64,000 bases of DNA from Actinostola sp. cb2023 (GCA_033675265.1 JAUJYZ010000119.1:124001-188000); one strand, 5' to 3'; numbered from the stretch's first letter, positions 1-10,685 are shown. Program-made: numbers and translations. The notes: a model not told the origin generated them from the sequence alone.

Positions 1-1051
1 GGTTGTGCTTCCAATGTAACTTTTCAGGAATGTCTATTTTCTTGTACACTCTCATGTTAGTGACATTGGCTTTAGTAAGATTGGCATAGATCTCGTCTTC
101 TTGCCCTGGCGATGGCCACAGGTGGCCAATCACTCCTTGCTCGGCCATTTGGAACTTTGTAATATCAACAAAGTCACTCAGATAAATGGTTCTGGCTGAA
201 GACGTTTCAATCATACTGTGGTCAGAAACGATTATCACATTCATCTTGTCAAACAAATTTGCATTTTTGAGGCTTTGAGTTAAGTATCCCACTACGTCTT
301 TGTCTACTCGTTCGATGGCTTTTACAAAGTCGCCAGTGCTGATGCCATACGTGTGCCCTGTAGAGTCTGGTTCGTTGATATACAACGCCGAGAACTTCGG
401 TGGACGTTTCTGCTTGAGCCATCCAATGAGTTTATCAATGCGGTTCTTGAACGGTAGACTCTGGTTCGCAAAACAATGGATGTAGGGAGGCCATCCGGAA
501 CGAGTCTTATTCCGATAACGCGGGAGATCTTTATAATGACTGTTCAATGCTGTACAGTTCTGGAAACATGTAAGCTTCTCGTATAAACTCGGTTTTTCCT
601 TGTAGCTGAAATAACCAGGCCAATAGTGCACAGCAGAGCGGTAGCCTAACTTCTGCACTGTCAACCAAATCGGTTCAGCAGCTTCGTAAAACTTTGGATC
701 AAAGTTAGAACAATCGTACTGGAGGATGAACATTTCGTCATAAAGAGGGTCCCAGAAGTAGTTGGAAACGATTCCATGGCTCTCTGGGTACATTCCTGTT
801 AGGTAGGTTTGGTGCGTTGGCCATGTCTTGGTCGGTGTTACGGTCAGCATATAACTTGCTTTGACTCCATTATTTTCAATGTAATCTAGATTGGGTGTAT
901 TCGCTTTATTACCACCAGTGAACTGCCAACCAAGGCCATCAAGTGACACCAATAGCAATGGATGGTCAGCTACAGCTGACGCTGTCACCAGTAAAACCAG
1001 TCCAAAGAAAGGACGAAGTCTTCTAGACATAGTACTGGCGCCAAAAGCCAT
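1..1051 (-). CDS. Ectonucleotide pyrophosphatase/phosphodiesterase (ENPP) family, 5' part, 3' end off the window
   Basis: Secreted or membrane-bound zinc phosphodiesterase of the alkaline-phosphatase superfamily. One uninterrupted reading frame runs from ATG 1051-1049 to the left edge, about 350 residues without an intron; a second ATG at 1030-1028 could also serve. Residues 10-28 look like a signal peptide (basic RRLR, then a hydrophobic stretch ending ASAVA). Family landmarks in order: SLDG (first metal Asp, about residue 38), PTKTWPTH holding the probable nucleophile Thr76, TGMYPESHGIVSN, EPDSTGH (metal-binding Asp and His) and VSDHS (second metal pair). Family members usually read KTFPNH and DHG, so the W, T and S here are variants. 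Several N-x-S/T sites fit an extracellular protein. Which ENPP subtype, and the substrate (nucleotide or lipid), cannot be told from this fragment. Confidence 0.9.
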   Translation of the reverse strand, partial: MAFGASTMSRRLRPFFGLVLLVTASAVADHPLLLVSLDGLGWQFTGGNKANTPNLDYIENNGVKASYMLTVTPTKTWPTHQTYLTGMYPESHGIVSNYFWDPLYDEMFILQYDCSNFDPKFYEAAEPIWLTVQKLGYRSAVHYWPGYFSYKEKPSLYEKLTCFQNCTALNSHYKDLPRYRNKTRSGWPPYIHCFANQSLPFKNRIDKLIGWLKQKRPPKFSALYINEPDSTGHTYGISTGDFVKAIERVDKDVVGYLTQSLKNANLFDKMNVIIVSDHSMIETSSARTIYLSDFVDITKFQMAEQGVIGHLWPSPGQEDEIYANLTKANVTNMRVYKKIDIPEKLHWKHN

Positions 1052-1721
1052 TCACTTTCTGACAAAGAAATTACAATGTAATCCGCAAGTCAATGGGATG
1101 TATACTTTTGAATAGGAAGTGTCACTCACTCACTCAGCTCTGTAAACTTTCGAGCCACAAATCCACGAGTTGGCCAAGGGTGTCTTTGAATAGAATAATT
1201 AATATGCTTTATAAACTAATGATTAATTCATGAGCAAAACACAATGAAAACCATAAACCTTGAATTTTCATATGCACGGCCAAACTTATAGAACGACAAT
1301 TGCTCCCGTACACGACAGAGGAACGGCCACATAAAGGTTCCCTATATACAAGATTTAAAAATCTTGAATATTTTTGCAGAAAATATGAAATGAAGTTACG
1401 GATTTTTTAAGCCGTTTAATAAACGAGCAGGAGTGTTTTATCGGATATAGCTAATTGCATAATCGTTGTCGGGTTGAAAATCATAAATCATAGAAGCTGA
1501 GACCGCAAGGATGGATGGGAAATCAGTTCATGACCTGTATTACATACAGATATATTCAATGTTCTCGTAGTTTTAAAGGTATATGAGCTATTTAACTAAG
1601 ATCCTACAAGTCTGGATAAAAAGGTCGATGATTTGACGGTGTTATTTGAGAGTTTTAATTTCCCAGAATTCCTTTTGGTCATATATATAGCTTTCATGAT
1701 TTTCAACCCGACAACGATTAT
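1052..1721. other. Intergenic, no gene seen
   Basis: Upstream flank of the ENPP gene. AT-rich sequence with no coding exon that I can support. A block of about 60 bp at 1289-1350 (starts TATAGAACGACAA) recurs in direct orientation at 2816-2876. The receptor gene's missing 5' exons were looked for here and not found. Confidence 0.5.
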
Positions 1722-2336
1722 GCATTCTCAAACTCATTAATAATTCATTAACTCAATAACCAATCAGCTCTCACGATTCGAGTCAGGTGGATGTATCTTG
1801 ATACCGGAGGAAGAACTGATCAAGACACTGATCAAGACACTGATCAAGACACTGATCAAGACACTGAAATTATTGTATATTTACCATTATGTTACTTACC
1901 TTTAACTTAGTAGACTTACTACCTCTTACTTATCATGAAAAAAAATCTAGTGATAAATCATCAACCAGAGTTGAATCAGTGACCACTCGCACATTACGCT
2001 CACTACTTATCCATTAGACTACCTGACTGCTTGTTCGATTTTGAAGCTCTTTTTAACAAACATAATACTTGCGAGGTGACTCATTAGGCTAAGACACAAA
2101 AGCAATTATTATGTTCTTTTCTCAGGAGACTCAAGAACAATTCAGATAATCATTCATTATTAATGAGTTTGAGAAGCAATATCAAAAACTCGTGCTTCGT
2201 GTTTCATCAGGGGATTCAAAACACCTCGAAACAATAAAAGCACTCGGCCTACGGCCTCGTGCTTTCATTAGTTTCTCGGTGTTTTGAACCCCTGATAAAA
2301 CACTTGCACTCGTTGTTGATATATTACATAGACCTC
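1722..2336. repeat. Composite inverted-repeat element, copy 1
   Basis: About 610 bp that recurs in reverse complement at 5650-6244. It has two modules. The first, 1724-2178, has inverted ends (TTCTCAAACTCATTAATAAT ... ATTAATGAGTTTGAGAA) and an internal 12-bp tandem repeat (GATCAAGACACT, 4 units at about 1818-1866). The second, 2179-2330, is itself palindromic around GGCCTACGGCC. No coding capacity. Looks like a non-autonomous DNA transposon nested against another. Confidence 0.7.
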
Positions 2337-2445
2337 TTTAGCTTCGTATGTAAATTGCCCATTTGTAAACATGGTGTTCTCTGGAGATTCAATATGAACG
2401 AATAAATTTCAGAAATCATACATGCTAAAGAGGTCTGTTAGCTAT
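2328..2445. mobile_element. MITE with AGACCTCTTTAGC termini
   Basis: Terminal inverted repeats AGACCTCTTTAGC / GCTAAAGAGGTCT, followed inside by GTATGTAAATTGCCCATTT. A better-preserved copy lies at 33250-33443 in the CFAP157 3' flank. Confidence 0.55.
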
Positions 2446-3626
2446 ATATCGATATAAAACCATGTAGCGATAAAACACTCTTGCTCGTTATTTTAAAAAC
2501 TACCGCTTATTTTAATAATTCATGAGAAAAACAGAATAGAAATCATAACCGTGACGAGTGTTGTAAATCTAATACAACACGGCCACCCACGGCCACTCAT
2601 GTTGCAAACACATTACTTGATTTCAATAAATAAAACAAGACTACAACAAATTAAAACACAACATACCATAGCTATAGCCAATCAGGATCGTACAAATATA
2701 ATGTGAATCAAAATACAAAGACAAATAAAAATAAAAATACGAATAAAAGTGCTCCTCTGTGTAAGTGAGCTAGCAGAGCTAGCACGATAGAAGTCATTCC
2801 TTTCGAACGAAGACCATATAGAACGACAACTTGCTCCCGTACACGACAGAGGAACCACATAGAGGTTCCCTTATACAATCAGTATACCTGGATTACCTTG
2901 ACAAGTGGCTAAGAACCCTCTAAAACCTTGAATACCTTGACGAGCACTCTAAGAACCCTCTAAAACCTTGAATACCTTGAAGTGACGGCGTGACCCAAAT
3001 ACACAACCCTTACACTACATGTGACCCGGTGGTGCTAACTTTAATAGTTTATGATTAACAAGACGCTCTATTTATTAGCGCGATTAACTTTCCATTCCGT
3101 TTATCAAGTAGATTTTCTCATCTATTGACGTGCATGGAAGTGTGATTATCCCGAGGGGGGGCACTCCCGGAAATTTAAGATAGGGGTGTGCCAATCTCGT
3201 CCCCAGAGCCTGCGTGCATGCTTTCTCATTGGTTCAGAAAGGAAGCCATTTGAGTGTCACGGTACCGTAGGTTCCCCACTCATGATATGAAAACGCGCGA
3301 CTCAGTTACCCGCGTGACGTGTATTTTGGCACACGTGTCATATATCTATTATCTCAGTATCTAAATGTCAATTTAACTACGTCATGGAAATATAATATAT
3401 CACTATAATGACGTCATCGCTATAATTAAATTAATGTATTAAACTTTATAAATGTCTCAAGAAATCTTCTAGCTGGGCACAAGTGCCCTACTAATCGGGG
3501 AGACTTAAATCTAAAATACTGTAAATATAAAACTAAGATCTAAATACAATTTATATAATTATGTTAAAAGATAATAATAATAATTACAATGACGTCATCA
3601 CTCATCACTCTTACCTTGGTTACCAG
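2446..3626. other. Upstream flank of receptor exons, repeats only
   Basis: No coding exon could be supported. It holds the second copy of the 60-bp block (2816-2876), a 2-unit tandem repeat of about 48 bp (2908-2984, CTTGAATACCTTGA), a degraded copy of the GAGTCG MITE family (about 3228-3303) and AT-rich microsatellite DNA before 3590. Confidence 0.5.
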
Positions 3627-6600
3627 GCCTTTGGATTGGACATCTTCCTCAGACAAGACTGGGTCGATGAAAGACTTAACCACGGTTTAAACCAAACGCT
3701 TTCTCTCAGCCACACGGTGATGTCTAACGTGTGGTTACCTGACACGTACTTTAAGAACGCCAAGGAGTCCAGCTTCCACGAGGTGACGGCCAAGAACATC
3801 ATGATACGAATTGGTCCCAAGGGCAACGTTCACTATAACACAAGGTGAGCCCTCGTAGTTCTTCGTTACTGAGAGTCTGGTTTGCATTAGCGATACAGGC
3901 ATAAGCGCAAGTGTACGTATAGTACAAAAGGGGATTATGTTACTACGAACATTAAACTGGCCCCGCGACGAGCATAAGCGAACGCGCAAGCTAAGTACAA
4001 CATGCAATAGACCCATCAAATCAGAGAAAACAAACCAAGGCGTAGCTAAGCCTAGGGGTTCGAGCTCATCTAACTTAAGCCGTGGCTTAGGTCAGGGGTG
4101 GATCCAGAGATTATGCAAGGGGGGGGGGGGGGTGGGGGCGTTCAGGTTGGACATTGGTTTCAGCCAAATTTTATGTAAGCTTAAATCATTTTTAAGTTGA
4201 CATTCATTCGATCGAATTCCTGCAAGTTTGGATGGATTTTTCGCTAAAAATCGTACTTTTAAGCGAAATTTTTTTTAAGGGATTCCAAATATGGTAAGTA
4301 CAATGTCCAAATATGGAGGTAAAGCTGGTCGGGCTAACGACAACTTTGTATGAGGCAATGTTTGATATAGTTCGAATTTCCAAAACTGGGGCGGAGCGTG
4401 CGTCCGTGTAGGTGATTTTGACCCATTTATACCAGTCGTTCACGACCTTCATATGCCACGTCTTAGCGAAGCTGTGACTTATTTTCTCTCGTCGTATAAA
4501 TGGGCCTATTATTTCACTGCGAAAACTGGCCCGACGCAAGCATAAGGATCACATTAAACTTTTTGGGGGGCCTTTATTCTTGTGCTTGCGTAGTTATACT
4601 TCCGTCTAGTTCGTTTGCGCAGTTGTTTTGTTTAGTTCATATTCTGTATATAGGGATATTTTTCAGTTTGTTATCTTATTCCATTAATTTTTGTAATATT
4701 TAATATTTTTATTTTTATTTTTATTTTTTTATAGGGACATTTTAATGGTGTAAATAGATAGGTGTCTCCAATGGGCTTGTGTCACCTGTCACGTGACTTT
4801 TTAAATTTTCACCGAAGGCAAACGAAAATATCATAACTTGAAAGAGCATACTAAAGTTAGTATAAGTTGAACATTTCAAAGGAATCAAGCAAATATAAGA
4901 CAAAAGTTAAAGGCTTTTTTTACGTTTCCCGCTTTGACAAGGATTTGTATGGGTTTTTCGCTTGGAGGGCAAGCGTTGCCTTCCAACATACATTTCCATA
5001 CAAAAAAGGCAAAGTTTGAATGCATGTAACTCTCGCCCTATTTACTTACTTCCCTTCAAACTTTCCACTTTTACTAACTTTAGTATGCTCTTTCCAGTTA
5101 TGGTATTTTCGTTTGTCTTCAGTGAAAATTTAAAAAGTCACGTGACAGGTGACACAAGCTCATTAGTTTCTTGTAAACTAGAACGCATGACACAATAATA
5201 AAGTTATTATTGTTAATTATTATCATTAATTACTTCAGGATAACGCTCAAAGCAGCATGTATCATGGACCTAAGGCTGTACCCATTTGATGTACAAAAGT
5301 GTCCCTTAATAATGGAGAGCTGTAAGTATCATATGTCGGGGGGGGGGGGGAAGTATCATATGTCGTTAGTTTCATATGAGTGGAAAGTAGTTACGGTACG
5401 GTTCGTGCCGTGCGGTGATGGTACCGTGTCGTGTCCAAGCATTCTGATTGGTTGAGAAATGATTTCGCGCGCTGTGATTGGTTGAATTCCATACCGCATT
5501 CCATACATGAATTCCTTTGGTGCAGATGACGAAGTGTGTAGCCTATGTATTCTGCATCGCACAGAGGACATTTAAACTTATAGATTACACCTTGTTGGCT
5601 GACCAATGAGGGTTTAGGTTCTCTGACCCTTAGGGCATCACCTATTTTTGATGTAATATATCAACAACGAGTGCAAGTGTTTTATCAGGGGTTCAAAACA
5701 CCGAGAAACTAATGAAAGCACGAGGCCGTAGGCCGAGTGCTTTTATTGTTTCGAGGTGTTTTGAATCCCCTGATGAAACACGAAGCACGAGTTTTTGATA
5801 TTGCTTCTCAAACTCATTAATAATGAATGATTATCTGAATTGTTCTTGAGTCTCCTGAGAAAAGAACATAATAATTGCTTTTGTGTCTTAGCCTAATGAG
5901 TCACCTCGCAAGTATTATGTTTGTTAAAAAGAGCTTCAAAATCGAACAAGCAGTCAGGTAGTCTAATGGATAAGTAGTGAGCGTAATGTGCGAGTGGTCA
6001 CTGATTCAACTCTGGTTGATGATTTATCACTAGATTTTTTTTCATGATAAGTAAGAGGTAGTAAGTCTACTAAGTTAAAGGTAAGTAACATAATGGTAAA
6101 TATACAATAATTTCAGTGTCTTGATCAGTGTCTTGATCAGTGTCTTGATCAGTTCTTCCTCCGGTATCAAGATACATCCACCTGACTCGAATCGTGAGAG
6201 CTGATTGGTTATTGAGTTAATGAATTATTAATGAGTTTGAGAATGTAGAATAACGGTGTTCACTAATCCTTTGGTGCAGATGACGAAGTGTATTCTGCAT
6301 CGCACAGAGGACATTTAAACTTATAGATTACACCTTGTTGGCTGACCAATGAGGGTTTAGATTCTCTGACCCTTAGGGCATCACCTATTTTTGGATTAGT
6401 GGATTAGTGAACACCGTTATTCTACAATCGGCAAACATCTACAAAGCGGTCATAATGTCAACCCTAAAGCCTTGGACCTGACTGACAACTTTTCCATCCT
6501 CAAGAAGTGCCAAGGAAAGTTGGACTGCCTCATATACGAGATGTTGTTAATTAAAAAGAACAGCCCGAAGCTTAACATTCAGTCGGATTCCATCCGTGCA

Positions 6601-9600
6601 AAAGTATTTGTTTAACTAACACTGAACTCCATTGAACATTGAACACTATTCTTATGTTAATTATGTAAATTTCGTACGTAACTTATATGTTACTCATTAT
6701 TCATCTCACTTTACTTGATAATGATGACAGGATGTCATCGAAACGTAGTAACTTAATATCACTAGTTTTTCTCCTTAACTCTATTTCTAAAGTTACCCTT
6801 ATAAGTAACAATTATGATTGATATTATGATAATTGATATTTGTAGATGGCTATAGCGTTGATCATATCCACTATCAATGGGAAGCAAACGAAGGTGATGG
6901 GATGATGTTTGTGCCAAGTGATGCCAAAGTGTTGCCGCAGTTCAAGCTGATTGATCTTCAACTGACTAAACAGTTTACTCAATACATTATTGGTAAGGCG
7001 CCACGGTGTTGACTTTGTTATAGTCCTCTTCGCCGCGTTTCCAATCTCCCATACATAGCTTCCTTGCATGCCTTCAAGCCCCCACCCAAGCTGCTAAAAA
7101 TCGCTGTTTGCAGGGTGCAAGGTGGTGGAGCTTGTGTGGGGGCTTTAGGAATATAGGAAGTTATGTGCATGTGGGGACTAAATTGATAGATAGAAAGCTC
7201 TGTATGGGGGATTGGGGGCTTGGATGGGGGCTTTAGGGATATAGGAAGTTTATGTGCATGTGGGGACTATAAATTGATAGATAGAAAGCTCTGTATGGGG
7301 GCTTGGGGGGCTTGGGTGGGGGCTTGAGGGCTAGAAAGCTCTGTGTGGCCGGGGACTTGGGAGTTGACGGAAAGAAGTGAGTGAAGGCAAAGAGAGAAGG
7401 AGTGGTAGAGCCGGGGGAGAAGGGAATTCATCTGATATGGAATAGGTTCAGCCGAGTTAGCAGGCACTGGGTGGTTAAAGACTTCCTGGAAGTGTTCAAC
7501 CACCTGGCTGCTTTCCGATCCCAAGCTCTGCTGTCAGTGCACCCGCGCCCGTGTGGGATATACACGGGACGGTCGAGTAGAATCAAGATGATACCATTGA
7601 AATTCAGATATTTTTACTCGCACTGTTCGTGACTAATGTACTTGATGGTCAGCGGTATTCATTGTATTTCCAGGTAACTGGTCGGGAGTCGTGGCAACGT
7701 TTACCTTTGAACGCACGTATAGTTTCTATTTGATTCACATCTACGGACCAAGCGCGTTAATTGTTGTGATTTCTTGGATTTCTTTCTTACTGCCTCACGA
7801 ACAAGCACCAGCACGTGTCACGCTAGGTGTCACGTCACTGCTGACTGAAGTCACGATACTCACTATGTCCAACCAAGCTATACCAAGGGTAAGAGGTGGG
7901 GGAGGGAGGTAGAATTGGGGCAGCGTCACGCTAGGTGTACGTCACGTCACTACTAACTGAAGTCACGATACTCACTATGCCCAACCAAGCTATACCAAGG
8001 GTAAGAGGTGGGGGAGGGGAGGTAGAATTGGGGCAGCGTCACGCTAGGTGTCACGTCACTACTAACTGAAGTCACGAAACTCACTAGTCACGATACTCAC
8101 TATGTCCAATCAAGCTATACCAAGGGTAAGAGGTGAGGGAGGGGAGGTAGAGTTAGGGCAGCGTCACGCTAGGTGTCACGTCAATGTCACGTCATATCAC
8201 ACATATCACACTTGATATTATTTTTTTTAATTTTAAAAATGTCACTGTCGAAAATGGTCGGGAAAGGGTCGGGAAAGGGTCCGGTAAAGGGTCGGGCGTA
8301 AGATAAGATAAGATAATTTATTTACCGTCAATTACACGGGGAGTGGTTGCACGTTCTCCCGAGCCAGAGGATCATGGTAAAAGTGCTTGACAAAGAAAAA
8401 TAGTAAAAATAACATAAAATATTAAATTTGAATGCTAATTAATCGAATTATTGTATCAATTAAATAATCACGTGTTTGAATCTATTTTTAGGTGAATTAC
8501 GTCAAATCCATCGATAAGTATCTGATCACGTGTTTTCTGTTCGTCTTTGCGACGTTGGTGGAATACGCGCTTCTATTAACCATAGTCATTCGGCAGAAAC
8601 AACATGAACTGAAGGCCAAACAAGCATTAAATACGGTAAGCCATCTATTTACCAGCAAGTAAACACAGGCAACCCAAGCTCTTACATGGTGGTTTTAACT
8701 AGTTATCACATTACACTGGAGAAAGCGCGTCCGCACGCATAATCTCATGCTCGGGTTCGAGGATCCAGCGGTTTTTGTCCGGCGCTCCGAAATCACCCGG
8801 ATAAAAACCGCTGGCCGGGTCCTCAAGCGTGCAGGGCACACGTCTCGGCCGGTCTAAATGTCCTAAACCTAGTAAATTTAATTTATACAGAAGTTTAATT
8901 TACCCGCGATCGACAATTTACAGTTTAGAGCGAGTGCGGTGTGATGCTCGATGGTGACTTCGGAGCGCGGACAAAACCCGCTGGATCCTCGAGCATGGCG
9001 CGGTGTAAATTCCGTGTAAATTCAGTATGTGGTGTACCCGCCTTACAGTCGTTTTCGTATGAGTGGGAAACCTACGGCACGGAGTTACGGTCACGGTACG
9101 GAATCGAAGACATTGTATTCAACCAATCACAGCGCGCAAAATCATGGCTCAACCAATCAGAATACTTGGATACCGCATGATCAAGGCGCAATACCGTCAC
9201 CGCACGGCACGGCACGAACCGTACCGTAACTACTTCTCACTCATATGAAACTGGATTCTAACTCCCGGGCTTAATTAGATAAATATATAATCAGAGTAAC
9301 ATTCATACTTATATACTCATCTGCATCAAATGTCGTCGAGCAAAGATTTTTAAGATATTGTTATTATATTGTTATTTATTAAGTTTATAGTGAGGGCCAC
9401 AAGTTTGTAAGTGTATTTCACTTTTATGTGTTACCCTCTTGAAATAAAGTCTTCATCATCATCATCAAAGACTTAATTGTACCTGTATAATGTTTGTTTC
9501 ATGGGTGCAGTTACTGGGTGATCGACGTGGGCTGTTAGTCTATTGAGGGACGAAGCCGACTTGCATGTTAGGTACTTTATCCTTGTCTTAGGGAAATATT

Positions 9601-10138
9601 GTATATTGTCTATATCGTGCCGTATTGTACCTTGCTTTATATCTGCGAATGATACGTGAATAAATAAATGCATATATAGTAATGTGTTGTGTAAAAAAAA
9701 TGATCCTAAAATTTAAATTGAAAAGCAGTCCATGTCATTCTGACTCTTCCCAGTCGTCTCTCATCTGATTCCATGCCTTCTGTTTTCGTGTTTCAGAGAG
9801 AAGACTCTTCTTCTGTTTCTTGGAAAGAGAGTGATATAAAAATGCAAGTCATATCAGAGAATAATGGCTCAATCTTTCAACGTAGAGTGGACAAAACCAA
9901 CTCAAAGGAGACCGAGACACAAGTCACACACGCAGCAACCGCCGAGGACGGCCAAACATCGCGCGTGACGACGAGTAATTCTCGAAGGCACAAAATGACG
10001 AGATGCCTTTATCGAACCGAAGTTATTGCGTTGATTGACGAGTATTCACGAAGAGTGTTTCCTATGTCGTTTTTGCTCTTCAATTTGTACTACTGGATAT
10101 GTTTGTTTTATTATTCTAATTTAGTGATTTCGAATTGA
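3627..10138 (+). CDS. Cys-loop ligand-gated ion channel, glycine/GABA-A receptor type, 5' exons not found
   Basis: Pentameric receptor-channel subunit of the plasma membrane, probably anion-conducting. Exons read from splice sites with consistent phase: 3627-3844, 5239-5321, 6846-6992, 7674-7888, 8492-8635, 9797-10138 (stop). Order of landmarks: DIFLRQDW (loop D side), NVWLPDTYF, the Cys-loop (two Cys with 13 residues between, containing YPFDV) in 5239-5321, then M1 (GPSALIVVISWISFLLP), the anion-type PAR triplet before M2, M2 with Leu at 9', M3, a Ser/Thr-rich cytoplasmic loop and M4 (MSFLLFNLYYWICLFYY). The signal peptide and first 70 or so residues of the ligand-binding domain were not found between 1,052 and 3,626, so the gene is either 5'-incomplete here or broken. 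Glu at M2 11' is odd. The ligand cannot be inferred. The exon holding M2 has partial tandem copies in the following intron. Confidence 0.85.
4768..5165. mobile_element. Foldback element in receptor intron 1
   Basis: Long inverted repeat of about 400 bp whose arms begin TTGTGTCACCTGTCACGTGA and include GAAAATATCATAACTTGAAAG / CTTTCCAGTTATGGTATTTTC. The centre is spacer. No coding capacity. Confidence 0.65.
5365..5513. mobile_element. GAGTCG MITE family, partial copy
   Basis: Starts near TTTCATATGAGTGG and carries the family's internal CATTCTGATTGGTTGAG and CGCGCTGTGATTGGTTGA blocks. The right terminus is lost at the junction with the Penelope-like fragment at 5518. Confidence 0.6.
5518..5650 (-). 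mobile_element. Penelope-like element fragment, start of GIY-YIG domain
   Basis: On the minus strand this reads a short peptide ending GVIYKFKCPLCDAEYIGYT, the typical entry into the GIY-YIG endonuclease domain of Penelope-like retroelements (the YIG is AEYIG here). It is a fragment only: the reverse transcriptase is absent. A second partial copy of the same segment is at 6268-6395. Confidence 0.6.
5650..6244. repeat. Composite inverted-repeat element, copy 2
   Basis: Near-identical reverse complement of 1722-2336, with 3 rather than 4 internal GATCAAGACACT-type units. The two copies bracket the first recognised receptor exon and the Cys-loop exon, giving inverted arms of about 600 bp separated by 3.3 kb. 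Confidence 0.7.
6243..6427. mobile_element. Inverted-repeat element carrying a Penelope-like fragment
   Basis: Termini TGTAGAATAACGGTGTTCAC and GTGAACACCGTTATTCTACA enclose a minus-strand copy of the GIY-YIG entry segment (6268-6395) that lacks about 11 bp present at 5518-5650, which destroys the YIG motif. Confidence 0.6.
6421..6740 (+). mobile_element. Penelope-like element fragment, end of GIY-YIG domain and 3' tail
   Basis: Plus-strand translation reads IGKHLQSGHN, later NFSILKKCQGKLDCLIYEML and NIQSDSIRAKVFV then stop (about 6613-6615), the usual C-terminal end of Penelope-like GIY-YIG proteins. The tail holds GATGTCATCGAAACG at about 6731-6745, a feature of such 3' ends. Together with the minus-strand pieces at 5518 and 6268 this looks like one retroelement broken and partly inverted. 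Confidence 0.6.
7817..8190 (+). repeat. Tandem copies of receptor M2 exon end with its splice donor
   Basis: Units begin at 7817 (inside the real exon), 7925, 8038 and 8163 (partial), spaced about 108, 113 and 125 bp. Each full unit repeats the M2 coding sequence from GTCACGCTAGGTGT through TACCAAGG|GTAAGAGG, so the 5' splice site is repeated too, plus the first 30 bases of intron. Reading through the first donor meets an in-frame TAG at about 7910, so only the first donor gives a full receptor. Confidence 0.85.
8293..8370 (-). mobile_element. LINE-like 3' end remnant
   Basis: In minus orientation this ends with a TTATCTTATCTTA-type repeat after an AATAAATTATC stretch, the look of a non-LTR retrotransposon 3' terminus. 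Only the tail remains. Confidence 0.4.
8750..9000. mobile_element. Inverted-repeat element with CATGCTCG...GGATCCAGCGG arms
   Basis: Arms at about 8748-8815 and 8942-9000 are reverse complements (GAGGATCCAGCGGTTTTTGTCC against ACAAAACCCGCTGGATCCTC, with the family's CGGAGCGC/GCGCTCCG). Non-coding, inside the last receptor intron. Confidence 0.5.
9048..9252. mobile_element. GAGTCG MITE family, full copy
   Basis: Terminal inverted repeats GTCGTTTTCGTATGAGTGGG and CTCACTCATATGAAAC. Interior carries paired CCAATCA motifs (AACCAATCACAGCGCGC and AACCAATCAGAAT) and GGCACGAACCGTACCGTAAC. Non-coding. Confidence 0.75.
9322..9475 (+). mobile_element. LINE-like 3' end remnant
   Basis: Sequence ending GAAATAAAGTCTTCATCATC followed by further ATC repeats, the common 3' terminus of L2/CR1-like elements. 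No reverse transcriptase sequence nearby. Confidence 0.5.
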
Positions 10139-10149
10139 TTGTTGTTTGC

Positions 10150-10685
10150 GCACTAGCGTCGGAATCAGAATCGGAATCGTAAGAGGAGCTTACTAACGTG
10201 TGAACGAATAATCGGTGTCGGAATCGGAATCAGAAGGACGACGAAATCGGAATCGGAATGTTAAGAAAGTTTTTTTTTCTTACGATTCCGAATCCGTTGC
10301 GTGTTTTGATTCACACTAGATCGTAAGCTTCTTGCGACTCCGAATCCGTTGCGTGTTTTGATTCACACTAGATCGTAAGCTTCTTGCGACTCCGAATCCG
10401 TTGCGTGTTTTGATTCACACTATATCGTAAGCTTCTTGCGACTCCGAATCCGAGTGCGTGTTTGATTCACACTAGATCGTAAGCTTCTTGCGACTCCGAA
10501 TCCGTTGCGTGTTTTGATTCACACTAGATCGTAAGCTTCTTACGATTCCGAATCCGTTGCGTGTTTTGATTCACACTAGATCGTAAGCTTCTTGCGATTC
10601 CGAATCCGTTGCGTGTTTTGATTCACACTAGATCGTAAGCTTCTTGCGATTCCGATTCCGATTGCGATTCCGATTTTTGCAATAT
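10150..10685. repeat. 52-bp minisatellite with inverted flanks
   Basis: About seven units of 52 bp (AAGCTTCTTGCGACTCCGAA, then TCCGTTGCGTGTTTTGATTC and ACACTAGATCGT) from about 10300 to 10660. The left flank (10155-10260, GGAATCGGAATC) is the complement of the right flank (10648-10676, GATTCCGATTCCG), so the array sits inside an inverted-repeat element. It starts 12 bases after the receptor stop codon and so would lie in its 3' UTR. Confidence 0.75.

Noticed and set aside
891..1115. 74-codon plus-strand frame
   Set aside because: Antisense to the ENPP coding sequence.
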